Shown here piece after piece: positions 1 through 9,293 of a DNA stretch of 64,000 bases. The DNA comes from Enterococcus phoeniculicola ATCC BAA-412. GTDB taxonomy: Bacteria; Bacillota; Bacilli; Lactobacillales; Enterococcaceae. How positions within the stretch are numbered: position 1 is the first letter of the stretch; each line of letters opens with the position of its first letter. The stretch is taken from the NCBI RefSeq assembly GCF_000407505.1, contig NZ_ASWE01000001.1, positions 62,001 through 126,000 on the forward strand, read 5' to 3'. The position numbers and the translations under genes are program-made. Below the pieces are notes generated by a model, which saw nothing but the letters and a program-made list of their open reading frames with translations, was not told where the DNA came from and searched no databases.

Positions 1-1349
1 TACGTTTTATATTTTTTATTCTCATGATTTTGGGTATTGGAGGAGGTCTGTATACTTTATTTGGAAGAAACAGACAGTCTCCGCAAAATGCAAAAGAGCA
101 GTGGCAAGAAAAACTGAATCAATTGGATATTTATGAAGAAAAATTAGTGCAAGAGAATTCTCAGGAGCGGCTACTTGATGAACAACTTGAAAAACAAAAT
201 GAGCAAATTTCAGCGTATCTTAAAGCACATCGGCTCGGAAAACTGAATGACATCCAACTTATTAAAGAAAATGCGTATCAAATTACGCACTATGTGGAAA
301 TGATTCAGGTACAACAAAGAATCCACAAACGGGCATTAGCGCATCAGACGCAGTTAGATGAATTAGAAGCAGATTGTCAATTTTTAAAAGAATGGGTCCC
401 TATTCAAGATAAATCATTAGCTGAAAAGATGCAGTTAATCAATCAGTTTGCTAAAGAGATGGAGCAGCTAAAATTTGCTCAGAGCTATCAGCAAAACACA
501 CTGCTACAGCAACAGATGAATCAATTACGTAGAAAACAAAAAGAAGTGTTGGCTGATCAAACGGATTTATTTAAAGCAACAGGAATTGCTTATTTATCTG
601 AAATTCCTCCACGTTTGCAGCAAGAAGAAGAGAATCAGGCAAAGCAGAGGCGAATAGAAGAGCTGTCTCAAACAATTGGTCAGCTATTTGAAGAAGAGGG
701 AACAGAAGAGACACTTATTGAGCAGCTAACAGCGATAACCGCATCACAAGAACAATTAAATGAAAGAAAAAATCAGCTTTCAGAGAAGCTGCAACGAAAC
801 AAGCTTCAAGTAGAAACGCTGCAAGCTGATGGAACGTTAGATCAGCTTTACCAATTAGAAAGTCAACAAAAGGCAACCCTTCTTTCTTTAGCTAGACAGT
901 GGGGCGCACTAGAAGTAGCAGCCGCTTTTTTGGGGGATTTATCGACAGAGCTTTCAGAACGCCAACTGCCGCAATTACTGAAGCGCGCAGGTGAATATTT
1001 AGCCATTCTAACGAATAACCGATATCATCAATTAACCTTGGAGTCTGGAGTATTAGCTGTTGTGAGCCAACAACAGTCATTTTCTCTGTATGAACTATCT
1101 ACAGGAACAAAAGATCAATTAATGATGGCTATTCGGTTTGCGTATCTATCTTTAGAAGGAGATCGGGCATTGTCACCAGTAATCATTGATGACGGCTGGT
1201 TACATTATGATCATCAAAGAAAGTATTGTTTGGCAAAGCTCTTATATGAATTTAGCAAAAAATATCAGGTGATTTGTTTTTCTTCCGACCAAGAAATGGT
1301 AAGCTATTATCAAGAGCTGAATCAACCAGTGATAAGAATAGGAGACTAA
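1..1349 (+). CDS. yhaN: YhaN-like AAA ATPase (SbcC/Rad50 type), C-terminal part
   Basis: The frame is open to the left edge, so the start and N-terminal Walker A lie outside the window; about 449 residues are visible. They begin with a hydrophobic stretch (FIFFILMILGIGGG) that looks like a membrane segment. A long Gln/Glu/Leu/Lys-rich coiled coil follows, then an ABC-like C-terminal ATPase half with LSTGTKDQLMMAIRFAYL as signature-like region and VIIDDGW as Walker B. YhaN proteins are SMC/SbcC-like ATPases of unknown substrate, encoded beside YhaM in Bacillales and Lactobacillales. The stop is two bases before the yhaM start, so the two are co-transcribed. The family call is firm; the cellular role is not established. 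Confidence 0.8.
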   Translation, partial: RFIFFILMILGIGGGLYTLFGRNRQSPQNAKEQWQEKLNQLDIYEEKLVQENSQERLLDEQLEKQNEQISAYLKAHRLGKLNDIQLIKENAYQITHYVEMIQVQQRIHKRALAHQTQLDELEADCQFLKEWVPIQDKSLAEKMQLINQFAKEMEQLKFAQSYQQNTLLQQQMNQLRRKQKEVLADQTDLFKATGIAYLSEIPPRLQQEEENQAKQRRIEELSQTIGQLFEEEGTEETLIEQLTAITASQEQLNERKNQLSEKLQRNKLQVETLQADGTLDQLYQLESQQKATLLSLARQWGALEVAAAFLGDLSTELSERQLPQLLKRAGEYLAILTNNRYHQLTLESGVLAVVSQQQSFSLYELSTGTKDQLMMAIRFAYLSLEGDRALSPVIIDDGWLHYDHQRKYCLAKLLYEFSKKYQVICFSSDQEMVSYYQELNQPVIRIGD

Positions 1350-1351
1350 CT

Positions 1352-2296
1352 ATGAAAAAAATTCGTGAATTATCTGTGGATGATCAATTTGAAATGCTTG
1401 TACTAATAAAAAATGCAGATGTTCGTCTTGCAAAAAACAATAAGAAATTTATTGCTTTTACTTTCCAAGATACATCTGGGACTATTGACGGGAAATATTG
1501 GGGGGCTTCTGAAGAGGATATTGAGGCGTTTACAGCAGGAAAAGTAGTGTCACTTATTGGGAAAAGAGAAGTCTATCAAGGAAATCCGCAAGTGAAAATT
1601 TTGAATCTGCGCTTGCCTAATCCCGGAGAACCTGCTGAACCTACGTTATTTATGGAACGTGCCCCACTAAAAAAAGAAGAGATGGAAGAAGAAATCAGCA
1701 AAACGTTATTTGAAATAACGAATGCACACTGGAATCGAATTGTGCGCTATCTACTAACAAAATATCAAAAACAATTTTTTGATTACCCAGCAGCAAAAAG
1801 AAATCATCATGCGTTTGCTAGCGGACTTGCCTATCATACAATTACGATGCTCCGTTTAGGAAAAGCAATTGCGAAAGAATATCCTGAAATAAATCATTCT
1901 CTTCTTTATGCAGGAATTATTCTCCATGATTTAGGGAAAGTCATTGAGTTAACAGGACCAATGTCTACAGAGTATACGCTAGCTGGAAATTTAGTTGGGC
2001 ATTTGGTGTTAGTGGATGAAGAAATCACAAAGGCATGTCTTGAACTGAAAATTGATGAGACCGCTGAGGATGTTGTTGTCTTGCGCCACATGGTACTTGC
2101 TCATCACGGATTGCTGGAGTATGGTTCACCTGTCCGACCAAGAATTATGGAAGCAGAAATTCTCCATCAAATTGACAACATGGACGCTTCTATGCAAATG
2201 ATGTTGACGTCGATTCGTCAAACAACCCCTGGAGAATATACAGATCGAATTTTTGGAATGGACAATCGAAGTTTCTATGTGCCAAAAGAAATTTGA
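1352..2296 (+). CDS. yhaM: 3'-5' exoribonuclease YhaM
   Basis: The 314-residue length matches the YhaM family. An N-terminal OB-fold (about residues 10-95) is followed by an HD metal-binding domain (about 150-290) with HHAF, the central LHDLGK motif and AHHGLLEYGSP. The family degrades RNA, and also single-stranded DNA, from the 3' end using Mn or Co. I take the ATG at 1352 because GGAG lies six bases upstream and the protein begins MKKIRELSVDDQF as its relatives do; a longer frame upstream overlaps yhaN and has no ribosome binding site. It follows yhaN directly. Confidence 0.92.
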   Translation: MKKIRELSVDDQFEMLVLIKNADVRLAKNNKKFIAFTFQDTSGTIDGKYWGASEEDIEAFTAGKVVSLIGKREVYQGNPQVKILNLRLPNPGEPAEPTLFMERAPLKKEEMEEEISKTLFEITNAHWNRIVRYLLTKYQKQFFDYPAAKRNHHAFASGLAYHTITMLRLGKAIAKEYPEINHSLLYAGIILHDLGKVIELTGPMSTEYTLAGNLVGHLVLVDEEITKACLELKIDETAEDVVVLRHMVLAHHGLLEYGSPVRPRIMEAEILHQIDNMDASMQMMLTSIRQTTPGEYTDRIFGMDNRSFYVPKEI

Positions 2297-2445
2297 AAAT
2301 AATTTTTTGCTCAAAAAGTGAAAGAAGCTAAAAATGGGCTTGGAAGGTTTAGTCTTTGAAAGTAAAATGGTTCTCAGCCTTCATTTTGACTAAAAGTCTG
2401 GTAGAAGCTGAACACTTTTCTTTCCAAATTTTATTGAGTAAAGAG

Positions 2446-2618
2446 ATGAAGGTGGGACATAACTAATTAAGTTATTCCACACCTTTGTAAACTCTTAATA
2501 AACGGCGGGAACAGAAGCAACTCCTTCGAAAATAAGCTGAAATTCCCAAAGATTTGAGGAACAATCTTCGTGAATTCCTTCTTATTTCTCGGAGCTAAAC
2601 ACTTCTGTCCCGACCTTA
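2446..2618 (+). repeat. Dispersed intergenic repeat, copy R1, with inverted termini
   Basis: This is the longest copy of an element found several times in the window. It begins AAGGTGGGACATAACT, continues through a CTTAATAAA box and GCGGGAACAGAAG, and ends ACTTCTGTCCCGACCTT. The two ends are imperfect inverted repeats (AAGGTGGGACA against AAGGTCGGGACA read from the other end), as in a MITE-like element. It fills most of the 460-base gap between yhaM and prsA and has no coding capacity. Compared with copy R5 it carries an internal insertion of about 60 bases. Confidence 0.7.
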
Positions 2619-2704
2619 TTTTTTTGTAGAAATCTTTCTAAAGATGTTACTCAGAGTGCCACAAAAAATCTGAATTTCATCAATATCCCATGACGAAAAG
2701 CCTC

Positions 2705-2740
2705 AAAAAAGACCATCAAGCCGTAATTGCTTGATGGTCT
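2705..2740 (-). terminator. Rho-independent terminator of prsA
   Basis: The 12-bp perfect stem AGACCATCAAGC pairs with GCTTGATGGTCT around a 7-base loop. On the minus strand it is followed by a run of six T, shortly after the prsA stop. Confidence 0.85.
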
Positions 2741-2756
2741 TAGCTGTTTGTTGTGA

Positions 2757-3803
2757 TTATTCAGCTGAAGAGCTTTCTTCAGTTTTGCTTGAATCAGTTG
2801 ATTTTTCAGTTTCTGATTCTTTTGTACTACTTGATTCTTTAGTTTTTGATGAGCTTTCAGTTGTCTTACTTGAAGATTCGGTTGTGCTTGATTCTTTTGT
2901 TTCAGCAGCAGCTGTAAATTGTGACAAGATATCTTTAAATGCATCATCTTTGATTTTCACATTTGCTTTGATTAATTCTTCACCGATAGATTTTAAAACG
3001 AATTGTTGATCAGAAATTTGGGTTTTTGTTGCGATTTCTTTAATTTCTTTTTCATAAGGCTTCATGTCGTTGCCTTTTGCTTTGTTTTTAGTCATTTTTA
3101 CAATGTAATAAGTTGATTGTCCAGTTGAGCTGTTTGTATACGTAAGAACATCAGAAACTTCACCATCTTTTAATTTGAAGGCTTCAGCAGCAACTGTTTG
3201 CGGAATATTTGTTGATTGAGAATCAAATTTGATTTTTCCGCCATCTTCTTTTGTCTTTGTATCAATTGATTTTTCTTTAGCAATTTTTGTGAAATCACCT
3301 TTATTATCTAATTCCTTTTTAATTGCATTTGCATCTTCTTCAGTAGAGGAAACAATCACTTGTGCTTCTACTTCTGGATGGAAAGATTCCCATGCTGCTT
3401 TTTTATCAGCATCCGTTAGTTTTACATGTGCACGTAGCGCAACATCAACGAGTTGTTGTTGTTTTAATAACGCACGGTAAGTTTTCTTTGTGTAACCAGA
3501 TTGTGCTAGAGCAGATTCAAAGTTATCACCATATGTTTTTTCTTCTGCTTTGAATAATTCATCTACTTTTTTGTCCGTTACTTTCTCACCGTAAGACTTT
3601 TCTAACACTTCATTTAGAATTAAGTTTGTAAGAACAGTTTTACTTGATGCTTCTGGTTGAGATTTTGCTTCATTGTAAAAGTCTTCTACAGTAATAGTAG
3701 AACCTTTCATTGTTGCGATATCTTTGTTTGATCCATTTGAACATGCTGCTAGCATAAATACGCTTAATGCAGCTGCTATAGCTAAGGTTATTTTTTTCTT
3801 CAT
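2757..3803 (-). CDS. prsA: PrsA-type foldase lipoprotein (parvulin peptidyl-prolyl isomerase)
   Basis: A 348-residue lipoprotein. The signal peptide ends in the lipobox LAAC with the lipidated Cys at residue 21. Helical N-terminal and C-terminal chaperone regions flank a parvulin-like domain at about residues 145-245 (EVEAQVIV near its start, GKIKFDSQS and AAEAFKLKDGEVSD further on). PrsA helps secreted proteins fold at the outer face of the membrane. The last 45 residues are an extreme Ser/Thr/Glu/Lys tail, probably unstructured and wall-facing. AGGAG precedes the ATG and a strong terminator follows the stop, so it is monocistronic. Confidence 0.93.
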   Translation of the reverse strand: MKKKITLAIAAALSVFMLAACSNGSNKDIATMKGSTITVEDFYNEAKSQPEASSKTVLTNLILNEVLEKSYGEKVTDKKVDELFKAEEKTYGDNFESALAQSGYTKKTYRALLKQQQLVDVALRAHVKLTDADKKAAWESFHPEVEAQVIVSSTEEDANAIKKELDNKGDFTKIAKEKSIDTKTKEDGGKIKFDSQSTNIPQTVAAEAFKLKDGEVSDVLTYTNSSTGQSTYYIVKMTKNKAKGNDMKPYEKEIKEIATKTQISDQQFVLKSIGEELIKANVKIKDDAFKDILSQFTAAAETKESSTTESSSKTTESSSKTKESSSTKESETEKSTDSSKTEESSSAE

Positions 3804-4087
3804 CTTGTTTTAGCACTCCTACTTATTTATATATTTATTTGCGATAATCACAAGTAATACTATACCACACTCTTTTTTATAAAAGAAATAGTGTGAGGGA
3901 TAGTTTCAAATAAAATTCATAGTAAAAACATATTTTTTAAGGAAAACTTGCTTTTTTATAAATAAATGATTGAAAATGGACGAAATATATGCAAAAAGAC
4001 ATATCTTAAAAGTTGTAAAAAATTTCTCGAAAAGAGCTTTTAGAGGATTCTCACAGGAAATTTAAAAAATTGAGTACACGGAATAGT
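3804..4087. other. Intergenic region upstream of prsA
   Basis: This AT-rich stretch must hold the prsA promoter. On the minus strand a TATAGT-like -10 lies near 3860, but no convincing -35 was found. I see no gene, repeat or structured RNA here. Confidence 0.4.
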
Positions 4088-4150
4088 TAAAAAGAAAACT
4101 GAGTGGATAGCTACCTAAATATGGTAACTATCCCTCAGTTTTTCTTTTGA
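4088..4150 (-). terminator. Terminator downstream of the HIT-YtxH genes
   Basis: A long imperfect stem (AAAGAAAACTGAG with its partner CTCAGTTTTTCTTT, and GGATAG/CTATCC inside) closes on a short AT loop. On the minus strand it runs into TTTTCTTTTT. Confidence 0.75.
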
Positions 4151-4180
4151 TATTGGTTCCAAAAATACGATGTAATTCTT

Positions 4181-4582
4181 TTATTTTGGACGATTTAAAT
4201 GAAATCGTTGGGTAGGGTTGTCTGATTCCTGAGTCTCAGAGAATTCGTCTGTAAGTTGAGTAAGTTCATCACTCAGCTTATCAATTTGCTCCTGAATTTT
4301 AGCAATTCGTGGTTCTGCTTGAAACTGGAAATTTTCAATGTCTTTTTCGATACCGCTTTGGAAAACAGGAAGTAGCTCTGCAGCAGTTTCCTTTGTTACA
4401 ATCAACGCTTCCTTGAATTGAGCAAGACTTTCATTCACATCTAATGTTAAGTTTGTTGTTTCATCAATTTCAGAAATAATTTTTTCACGCGTTTTTTTCC
4501 CACTGTTAGGCGCAAATAAAAGACCTGCAGCAGCTCCAGTAAGACTACCAAAAAGGAGTCCCTTCATAAAGTTTTTAATCAT
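4181..4582 (-). CDS. YtxH-domain membrane-associated protein
   Basis: This 133-residue protein starts with the hydrophobic Gly/Ala-rich segment typical of YtxH proteins (KGLLFGSLTGAAAGLLFAP), then SGKKTREKI, and is helical and charged afterwards. I choose the ATG at 4582 because AGGTGG is correctly spaced upstream and the relatives begin just before this segment; a start 33 bases earlier would add a non-family extension. It overlaps the end of the HIT gene by 8 bases, so the two are translationally coupled. YtxH proteins are general-stress-linked, and no molecular function is established. Confidence 0.85.
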   Translation of the reverse strand: MIKNFMKGLLFGSLTGAAAGLLFAPNSGKKTREKIISEIDETTNLTLDVNESLAQFKEALIVTKETAAELLPVFQSGIEKDIENFQFQAEPRIAKIQEQIDKLSDELTQLTDEFSETQESDNPTQRFHLNRPK

Positions 4583-5009
4583 TTGTTTCCACCTGCTTTG
4601 CAATAGTTTCCGCAATTTGTTTTAACTCATCACTTTGGTAATCTGCTTGGTGGTTACCAAAATGCATCGAGAAATCATCATTTTTGCTGTAACGCGGAAT
4701 AAGATGTACATGTGAGTGGAATACAGACTGGTAAGCTAGTGCTTTATTGTTGTTCACCATATTCAATCCTTCCATTTCAGGAAAGGCCTTTTCGATTGCT
4801 TTGGCAATTTTAGGGATACGGGAAAAAAGATCAGAAGCAAGCTGTGCATCATAGTCAAATAAATCAGTTACGTGTGTTTTAGGAATCACAAGAGTATGCC
4901 CTTTTGTGACTTGTGAAATGTCTAAAAATGCATAAACAAGCTCATCCTCATATACTTTGTAGCTTGGAATTTCTTGATTAATAATCTTACAAAAAATACA
5001 ATTTTCCAT
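4575..5009 (-). CDS. hit: HIT family nucleotide-binding hydrolase
   Basis: A 144-residue histidine-triad protein. CIFCKI at the N-terminus belongs to the zinc-binding site of the Hit/HINT branch, and HSHVHLIPR near residue 100 is the catalytic His triad. Such enzymes hydrolyse nucleoside phosphoramidates or AMP-linked substrates in the cytoplasm. The ATG at 5009 gives MENCIFCKI and has AGGAT upstream, so I prefer it to an ATG 33 bases further out. It is divergent from ecsA, an arrangement common in Bacilli. Confidence 0.93.
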   Translation of the reverse strand: MENCIFCKIINQEIPSYKVYEDELVYAFLDISQVTKGHTLVIPKTHVTDLFDYDAQLASDLFSRIPKIAKAIEKAFPEMEGLNMVNNNKALAYQSVFHSHVHLIPRYSKNDDFSMHFGNHQADYQSDELKQIAETIAKQVETND

Positions 5010-5249
5010 GAAGAACATCCTTTCGTAAATGACGCAAGTCAAAATTTCTTAATAAGGTAACTTTACCACAACTTGGAAAACTTGTAAGCGAAATGGACAG
5101 GGAAGTTAAAAAAGTATGAGATGATGGTAAAACAAGTGCATAGGTGGAAGGAAGAAATTTATTTTTGCTCAGAAAGCGCCAAAAAAATAGTAAGAAAGTC
5201 GATACGTAAGATGTTATAATAATCTTAATGAAAAACTGGAGGAACGAAA

Positions 5250-5987
5250 ATGAGTTTGAAAATAGAACAGGTGACCGGTGGATATGGTCATATCCCAGTC
5301 TTAAAAGATATAAGCTTTGATGTAAACAATGGCGAAATGGTAGGTTTGATTGGATTAAATGGTGCTGGTAAGAGTACAACAATTAAAAATGTGATTGGTT
5401 TGCTAACACCTCAAAAAGGGAAAATTACTATTGATGGGCTTGGGCTAAAGACACAGCCTGAGGAGTATCGTAAAAAAATCGGGTATATTCCAGAAACTCC
5501 TTCCTTGTATGAAGAGTTGACGTTGAAGGAACATATTGAAGTAACAGCGATGGCTTATGATATTCCAATTGAAGTAGCATTTCAACGGGCAGAAAAATTG
5601 TTAAAAACATTTCGGTTAGAAAATAAGCTGGAGTGGTTTCCAGCCAATTTTTCTAAAGGAATGAAACAAAAAGTAATGGTTCTTTGTGCTTTTTTGATTG
5701 AGCCTAGCTTGTATATTATTGATGAACCATTTTTAGGTCTTGACCCGTTAGCAATCCATGCCTTGCTAGAATTAATGGATGAGATGCGTCGCGAAGGGGC
5801 CGCAATTCTTATGTCTACACATATTTTGGCGACGGCAGAGAAGTACTGTAATCGATTTGTTGTGTTGCACAATGGAGAAGTACGTGCACAAGGAACAATG
5901 GCTGAACTTCGCCAAGAATTTCAATTGCCTGATTCTTCGTTAGATGAAATCTATGTGGCATTAACAAAGGAGCAAGATGATGAGTGA
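5250..5987 (+). CDS. ecsA: ABC transporter ATP-binding protein EcsA
   Basis: A 245-residue ABC ATPase with Walker A GLNGAGKST, the EcsA-type signature FSKGMKQK, Walker B YIIDEPFLGLDP and a switch His in STHILATAEKYC. EcsA pairs with EcsB in a transporter needed in Bacilli for normal secretion, competence and regulated membrane proteolysis; the transported substrate is uncertain. GGAGG sits 8 bases before the ATG and a TATAAT -10 lies at 5215-5220. Its end overlaps the ecsB start. Confidence 0.94.
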   Translation: MSLKIEQVTGGYGHIPVLKDISFDVNNGEMVGLIGLNGAGKSTTIKNVIGLLTPQKGKITIDGLGLKTQPEEYRKKIGYIPETPSLYEELTLKEHIEVTAMAYDIPIEVAFQRAEKLLKTFRLENKLEWFPANFSKGMKQKVMVLCAFLIEPSLYIIDEPFLGLDPLAIHALLELMDEMRREGAAILMSTHILATAEKYCNRFVVLHNGEVRAQGTMAELRQEFQLPDSSLDEIYVALTKEQDDE

Positions 5988-7194
5988 GTTTTTTCAAAAA
6001 CGCTTAGCACGTCATCAAAAGCACATGATGCGCTACATGCGATATGTTTTTAATGATCACTTTGTCTTAGTGTGTCTCTTCTTATTTGGTGGTGTCGGTT
6101 TTTACTACTCGAACCTTTTAAAAACTTTGCCTGAAGATTTTTTCTGGGGAAGTGGCATTGTTGCGTTTGTGTGGTTGCTAAGTCTGTACAGTGGCAGCTT
6201 TGTTACATTAGCTGAACCTGCAGATATGGTCTTTTTGCTTCCAAAAGAGAATAAAATGACAGACTATTTTAAACGCAGCTTTACTTATTCTTGTATTTTC
6301 CCGTTTGTGCTACTAGTCCTTGTCTGTGGTTTTTTAATGCCCCTGTTAGTGGTAGCGGGAGGCTTCCAATTTAGTGAATTCATCTGGTTTTTGTTGATGC
6401 TCTGGAGCTTAAAAATTAGTCAGCTTCATGTACAGCGTTATGGAATTTATCAAGTAACCAATGCAAAGAAAAAACAGAGTCAGATTCTTTGGCTACTGAC
6501 AACTATTGTGATTCTTTTGGTGAGTGTCTATACGTTTTCTTGGGTAGGAACAGGGCTTGGGCTCCTTCAGGCAGTTTGTTTTTATATACTTTATTGGAAA
6601 CGACTTTCTGTGGGACTAGACTGGGAAGAAATGGTGAAAAAAGAGCAAAATAGACTTCATCGTTTGTATCAGTTTATCAATTTATTTACAGATGTTCCTG
6701 AAATTACTGCAACGGTAAAACGAAGAAAGTATTTAGATGGTTTATTAAATAAACTCTCTATTCAACAAAAAAACACCTATTTATATTTGTATGTTCGGCG
6801 AATGGTACGTGGCTCAGAGTTTAGCGGGTTATATTTGAGACTGGTTTTTATTGGTAGTTTATTCTTATATTTTCTAAATTCATTCTGGTTTAGCGTAGGG
6901 CTGGGTAGTGTATTTCTTTATTTAATTGGTTTTCAGTTGATTCCTTTATACAATCAGTTTCACTACATGGTACTTACCCAGCTTTATCCAGTTCCAAAAG
7001 AGCAAAAAGGGCGAGCAATTCAATCGTTAATTGGTTTATTGCTTCTTGTAGCAGCAGTTATTTTTGGCTTATTTGCATGGATTGGTTTAAAAAACGTTCA
7101 ACAGGCGGGAATGGCTGCGGGAATCTATCTTCTTGTTACACTTGCTTTTACAAAACTTTACGTTTCTTCTCGAATAAAAAAGATGGAAAACTAA
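5977..7194 (+). CDS. ecsB: ABC transporter permease EcsB
   Basis: A 405-residue polytopic membrane protein with hydrophobic segments throughout, including VLVCLFLFGGVGFYYS near the start and a cluster at the C-terminus. The composition and size fit EcsB, the membrane half of the Ecs transporter. Two adjacent ATG codons (5977 and 5980) lie inside the ecsA end and either could be used. The overlap with ecsA indicates translational coupling. Confidence 0.92.
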   Translation: MMSEFFQKRLARHQKHMMRYMRYVFNDHFVLVCLFLFGGVGFYYSNLLKTLPEDFFWGSGIVAFVWLLSLYSGSFVTLAEPADMVFLLPKENKMTDYFKRSFTYSCIFPFVLLVLVCGFLMPLLVVAGGFQFSEFIWFLLMLWSLKISQLHVQRYGIYQVTNAKKKQSQILWLLTTIVILLVSVYTFSWVGTGLGLLQAVCFYILYWKRLSVGLDWEEMVKKEQNRLHRLYQFINLFTDVPEITATVKRRKYLDGLLNKLSIQQKNTYLYLYVRRMVRGSEFSGLYLRLVFIGSLFLYFLNSFWFSVGLGSVFLYLIGFQLIPLYNQFHYMVLTQLYPVPKEQKGRAIQSLIGLLLLVAAVIFGLFAWIGLKNVQQAGMAAGIYLLVTLAFTKLYVSSRIKKMEN

Positions 7195-7323
7195 TATCTA
7201 GTGGCTCTTAGGTGGATTTCTTATTGGTTTCGGTGGAAATGGCAGGATATAGGCTTGACGGTGATGTTTTAGGACGATAGAATAGTAGATACTGCGAAAA
7301 CTAGAAGACAGGAGACAGTACCG

Positions 7324-8103
7324 ATGGAGTTTCAGTTGGACCAAGAGTGGCGAGTCCGCCCAATCAAAGGGGACACAGGAAAAACATATATAGGTATTCG
7401 CGACAATGACCGTGTGTTCATTAAACGCAATACGACCCCCATGCTGGCTGCTCTTTCTAGAGAAGGCATTACGCCAAAGCTTGTTTGGACGAAACGAACA
7501 GGCAATGGGGATACGTTAACCGCACAGGAGTGGATGGAAGGTAGAATTCTGACTCCTGATGAAATCGGTCGTCGAAATGATGTGATTGATGTGCTGTATC
7601 ACCTTCACCATTCAGCGACATTAAAGACGATGATGGGACGAATTGGCGGGAAGATTGTTACGCCAGAGCTGATGTTGAAGGAGTATCAACAGCAAATGCC
7701 TGACGGGATTAAACAAAATAAATTTTTGGCATTAGTTTTACGCTACTTGATGAGGCAAATGCCTACGTATAAACAAGAGCTATATACAGTGGTTCATGGT
7801 GATGTGAATCACAGAAATTGGATGGTTTGTCAAAATTATCTTTACCTTGTTGACTGGGATTCGATTATGTTTGCAGATCCAGCAGTAGATATAGGTACGA
7901 TTTTAGGTCACTATGTCCCTTTATCTAACTGGAGTCAATGGCTAGTGAGCTATGGTATTCGTTCTACTGATGAGACACTTGAGCGTATGCACTGGTATGC
8001 GGTGATGAATCTTTTACAGGAAGTTTCTCGTTTATACAAGAGAAATGACTTCAAGCGAATGAACGCTGAAATTCTGCAGCTGAAGCGAATTTTTAGTGGA
8101 TAA
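7324..8103 (+). CDS. ccrZ: CcrZ-like phosphotransferase-fold cell-cycle regulator
   Basis: A 259-residue protein of the aminoglycoside/choline phosphotransferase fold. VVHGDVNHRNW (about residue 158) is the catalytic loop and LVDWDS (about 178) the metal-binding Asp motif. Size and position directly before trmB match CcrZ/YtmP, which in pneumococcus couples division to DnaA-dependent replication initiation and in other genomes follows ecsAB. The ATG follows a GGAG box. CcrZ has been reported to act on ribose-type sugars, but the sequence here does not show the substrate. Confidence 0.87.
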   Translation: MEFQLDQEWRVRPIKGDTGKTYIGIRDNDRVFIKRNTTPMLAALSREGITPKLVWTKRTGNGDTLTAQEWMEGRILTPDEIGRRNDVIDVLYHLHHSATLKTMMGRIGGKIVTPELMLKEYQQQMPDGIKQNKFLALVLRYLMRQMPTYKQELYTVVHGDVNHRNWMVCQNYLYLVDWDSIMFADPAVDIGTILGHYVPLSNWSQWLVSYGIRSTDETLERMHWYAVMNLLQEVSRLYKRNDFKRMNAEILQLKRIFSG

Positions 8104-8198
8104 ATGGTTAAAGAAAACGAAATTTGGTTCATTGTGAAGGCAATAAATTGAAAAAAATAATAAAAATGAATGATGAGTATTCAGATAAGGCATTGCAG

Positions 8199-8225
8199 GC
8201 TTGGGGGAGTATTTGGTTCCCAAGC
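8199..8225 (+). other. Short hairpin between ccrZ and trmB
   Basis: GCTTGGG and CCCAAGC form a 7-bp stem with a 13-base loop about 55 bases before trmB. There is no clear T-run after it, so it may be a weak attenuator rather than a terminator. Confidence 0.35.
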
Positions 8226-8281
8226 TTGTTCGCCTTTTACTGTAGAAAAATGAATAATTTTGAAAAGCGAGGAATAGAAAT

Positions 8282-8935
8282 ATGCGTGTAAGATATCGTC
8301 AAGGAGCAGATGAATTATTAGCTGCTTATCCCAATTATGTGGCACAAAATCCTGAAGAATGGAAAGGGCGCTGGCATGAACGATTTGGCAATCAAAATCC
8401 GATTCATATAGAAATAGGAACCGGAAAAGGACAATTTATTACGGAGATGGCAAAGGCTCATCCAGAAATTAATTATATTGGTGTAGAGATGCAAGTGAGT
8501 GTCGTTTCTATGGCACTTGACCGGCTGGTTGAAGCCAACATCTCTAATTTACAATTACTTCATGTGGATGGTTCAGCGTTAACCAATTATTTTGCCGATA
8601 ATGAAGTGGATCAAATCTATTTAAACTTTTCTGATCCATGGCCTAAAACAAGACATGAGAAACGTCGCTTAACGTTTAAAACATTTTTAGCTACAGATGA
8701 ACAGATTCTAAAGCCAAATGGAGAAATTCATTTTAAAACAGATAATCAAGGACTGTTTGAATATTCCCTAGCTAGCTTTTCTCAGTATGGAATGATTATA
8801 CAAAAAGTCTGGTTAGACCTCCATCACAGCGATTACGAAGGAAATATTATGACAGAATATGAAGAAAAATTTTCTTCGCGTGGACAGCGAATCTACCGTG
8901 TAGAAGCACGTTTTCAGGATAAAACAAAAAAATAG
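8282..8935 (+). CDS. trmB: tRNA (guanine-N7)-methyltransferase, position 46
   Basis: A 217-residue SAM-dependent methyltransferase that makes m7G46 in the tRNA variable loop. The SAM-binding motif is EIGTGKGQF (about residues 43-51), and the family-diagnostic [16 protein letters not shown] lies near residue 115. The ATG follows a GAGG box. The order ecsAB-ccrZ-trmB is well conserved in this group. A stem-loop lies about 155 bases downstream. Confidence 0.95.
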   Translation: MRVRYRQGADELLAAYPNYVAQNPEEWKGRWHERFGNQNPIHIEIGTGKGQFITEMAKAHPEINYIGVEMQVSVVSMALDRLVEANISNLQLLHVDGSALTNYFADNEVDQIYLNFSDPWPKTRHEKRRLTFKTFLATDEQILKPNGEIHFKTDNQGLFEYSLASFSQYGMIIQKVWLDLHHSDYEGNIMTEYEEKFSSRGQRIYRVEARFQDKTKK

Positions 8936-9091
8936 ATAATGAATCGATAAAGGGAAATAAGAAGAGGCTTGTTTTGTGACTAGATGTCTGGTGAATGAAA
9001 CCAGACGTATATTGAAATTTATTTTTCTCTAATGACTGTGAATGTGGGCAATAATGGAGAAAATAAACAAAGAGAAGACTCTGAAGAATCA
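8936..9091. other. Intergenic region after trmB
   Basis: Together with the stem-loop at 9092-9140 this makes up the first half of a 358-base gap between two convergent genes. I see no coding frame or repeat of note in it. Confidence 0.4.
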
Positions 9092-9140
9092 AAAATAGAA
9101 GACTGAAAATCGTAAAAGGATTTTTGGTCTTCTATTTTGT
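9092..9140 (+). terminator. Bidirectional terminator between trmB and the protease gene
   Basis: AAAATAGAAGAC (9092-9103) and GTCTTCTATTTT (9127-9138) form a perfect 12-bp stem that extends inward through A-T pairs. Flanking A- and T-runs suit termination in both directions, serving the convergent genes. Confidence 0.6.
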
Positions 9141-9293
9141 GCGTCTCAGAACGCAAGTCCCACACATTTTTTCTCTCATTAGTCCATTTGGTGCTTCTGT
9201 CTTCTGTACTGGAGCTTCTGTACGTGTCACTTTGTGTGTGAATAGCGTAGGTTCCTTTAATTGAATTGCTTCTACAATCTCGAGTGAAGCGAT

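Noticed and set aside
2731-3009. 92-residue plus-strand frame rich in Ser/Val/Leu opposite the prsA tail
   Set aside because: It is the complement of the low-complexity Ser/Thr/Glu tail of PrsA and contains the prsA terminator in its start region.
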